Positions 22,096 through 22,555 of a stretch of 22,555 nucleotides of DNA are shown piece by piece. The stretch covers positions 1 through 22,555 of the forward strand of contig QHTP01000040.1 of assembly GCA_003220855.1 (NCBI GenBank), read 5' to 3'. Every line of letters starts with the position of its first letter. Position 1 is the stretch's first letter. A program made the position numbers and the translations under genes. This DNA comes from Gemmatimonadota bacterium. Lineage in GTDB: Bacteria; Gemmatimonadota; Gemmatimonadetes; Gemmatimonadales; GWC2-71-9. The notes beneath the pieces were generated by a model that saw only the letters and a program-made list of their open reading frames with translations, ran no database searches and was not told the DNA's origin.

Positions 22096-22555
22096 ATGAG
22101 CGGCCTCCAATTGATGATCCCGCCGTTCGTCGCCTGCATGGTCCTGGTGGCGATGCTCTCCTATCTCGGGCTCCATGTCATCGCGCGGGAGGTCATCTTC
22201 GTCGACTTGTCACTGGCGCAGATGGCGGCGCTCGGCGGCCTGTCGGCGCTGCTGATTCATGTCGAGGCCGATTCGACCTGGGCCTACGTGTTCGCCCTCT
22301 TCGCCACCGCGGTCGGAGCCCTGCTGTTCGCGCTCACCCGCACGTCGCCCCGGGAAGGCCGGCGCGTGCCACAAGAGGCCTTCATCGGAATCGTGTACGT
22401 GGTCGCCTCGGCAGCCGCGGTCCTGGTCGCCAACAAGGTGCCGGGCGGCGGCGAAGCGATCGAGAAGACGCTGACCGGGAGCATTCTGTGGGTCACGTTC
22501 CAGCCCACGATCATCAAGCTGGCGGCCGTGTACGTGGCGCTTGGCCTGTTCCACT
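22096..22555 (+). CDS. Metal ABC transporter permease, ABC-3 family (ZnuB-like), partial
   Basis: The gene is open from ATG 22096 to the right edge, giving 153 codons. The start MSGLQLMIPPFVACMVLVAM opens into a first membrane helix. The family's conserved loop follows: LGLHVIAREVIFVDLSLAQ, then MAALGGLSALL. Further hydrophobic helices are seen around residues 60-82 and 96-114. EKTLTGSILWV near residue 130 is the part that couples to the ATPase. It forms the inner-membrane channel for the cation delivered by the preceding binding protein. The remaining helices and the ATPase gene would lie beyond the window. Confidence 0.9.
   Translation, partial: MSGLQLMIPPFVACMVLVAMLSYLGLHVIAREVIFVDLSLAQMAALGGLSALLIHVEADSTWAYVFALFATAVGALLFALTRTSPREGRRVPQEAFIGIVYVVASAAAVLVANKVPGGGEAIEKTLTGSILWVTFQPTIIKLAAVYVALGLFH

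Overview
This is a GC-rich, densely coding stretch of bacterial chromosome. The lineage is Gram-negative: it encodes an LPS-type heptosyltransferase, an EnvC-like periplasmic protein, an outer-membrane barrel protein and several secreted proteins whose signal peptides end in an '-AQ' type cleavage site. Frequent GTG starts, many 4-bp GTGA/ATGA gene overlaps and the gene content fit Gemmatimonadota best. That assignment is an inference from style and content; no rRNA or other phylogenetic marker was compared. No tRNA, rRNA, CRISPR array, insertion sequence or prophage gene was seen.

Layout. (1) Positions 1-2080, minus strand: a DUF58 protein followed by a BatA-type VWA membrane protein that runs off the left edge. 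(2) 2252-5043, plus strand: a secreted DUF4384 protein with a tyrosine-rich centre and a disordered Pro/Arg tail, then a secreted M28 metallopeptidase. (3) 5047-6063, minus strand: a short transcription termination factor Rho, convergent with the peptidase and divergent from lepA. Its coding sequence appears to extend upstream of the first conventional start codon. (4) 6159-16152, plus strand: about 10 kb of nearly continuous genes: lepA, GT9 heptosyltransferase, ROK sugar kinase, PfkB-family kinase, a STAS-like/HATPase protein, a STAS-like (DUF4325-type) protein, a trans-sulfuration PLP enzyme interrupted by one in-frame TAG, ftsE, ftsX and envC. (5) 16264-17745, minus strand: a diguanylate cyclase with a degenerate receiver and a GAF domain. 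(6) 17777-19350, plus strand: pcm and nfo. (7) 19347 to the right edge, plus strand: a metal-uptake cluster made of a small His/Cys secreted protein, an outer-membrane barrel protein, a ZnuA/TroA-type binding protein and a partial ABC-3 permease.

How the genes fit together. FtsE, FtsX and EnvC form the known module that couples an inner-membrane ABC ATPase to periplasmic amidase activation during division. The ATP-binding/STAS pair upstream resembles a partner-switching regulator, but no sigma factor or phosphatase is visible nearby. The last four genes look like a complete route for a divalent metal, probably zinc, across both membranes. They follow a gene for a three-zinc DNA-repair enzyme.

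The most unusual feature is a pair of related inverted-repeat elements flanking envC (about 14900-15023 and 16159-16257). Each is built from degenerate 13-bp units with consensus G[GA]CGTC[AG]CGGAG[AG]. The units run direct in the left arm and inverted in the right arm, so the RNA could fold into a 35-40 bp hairpin. The first element extends into the 5' end of envC and encodes its signal-peptide region. The other main observations are the missing standard start codon of rho, the amber codon in the PLP enzyme, and a 10-bp tandem repeat inside the heptosyltransferase gene.
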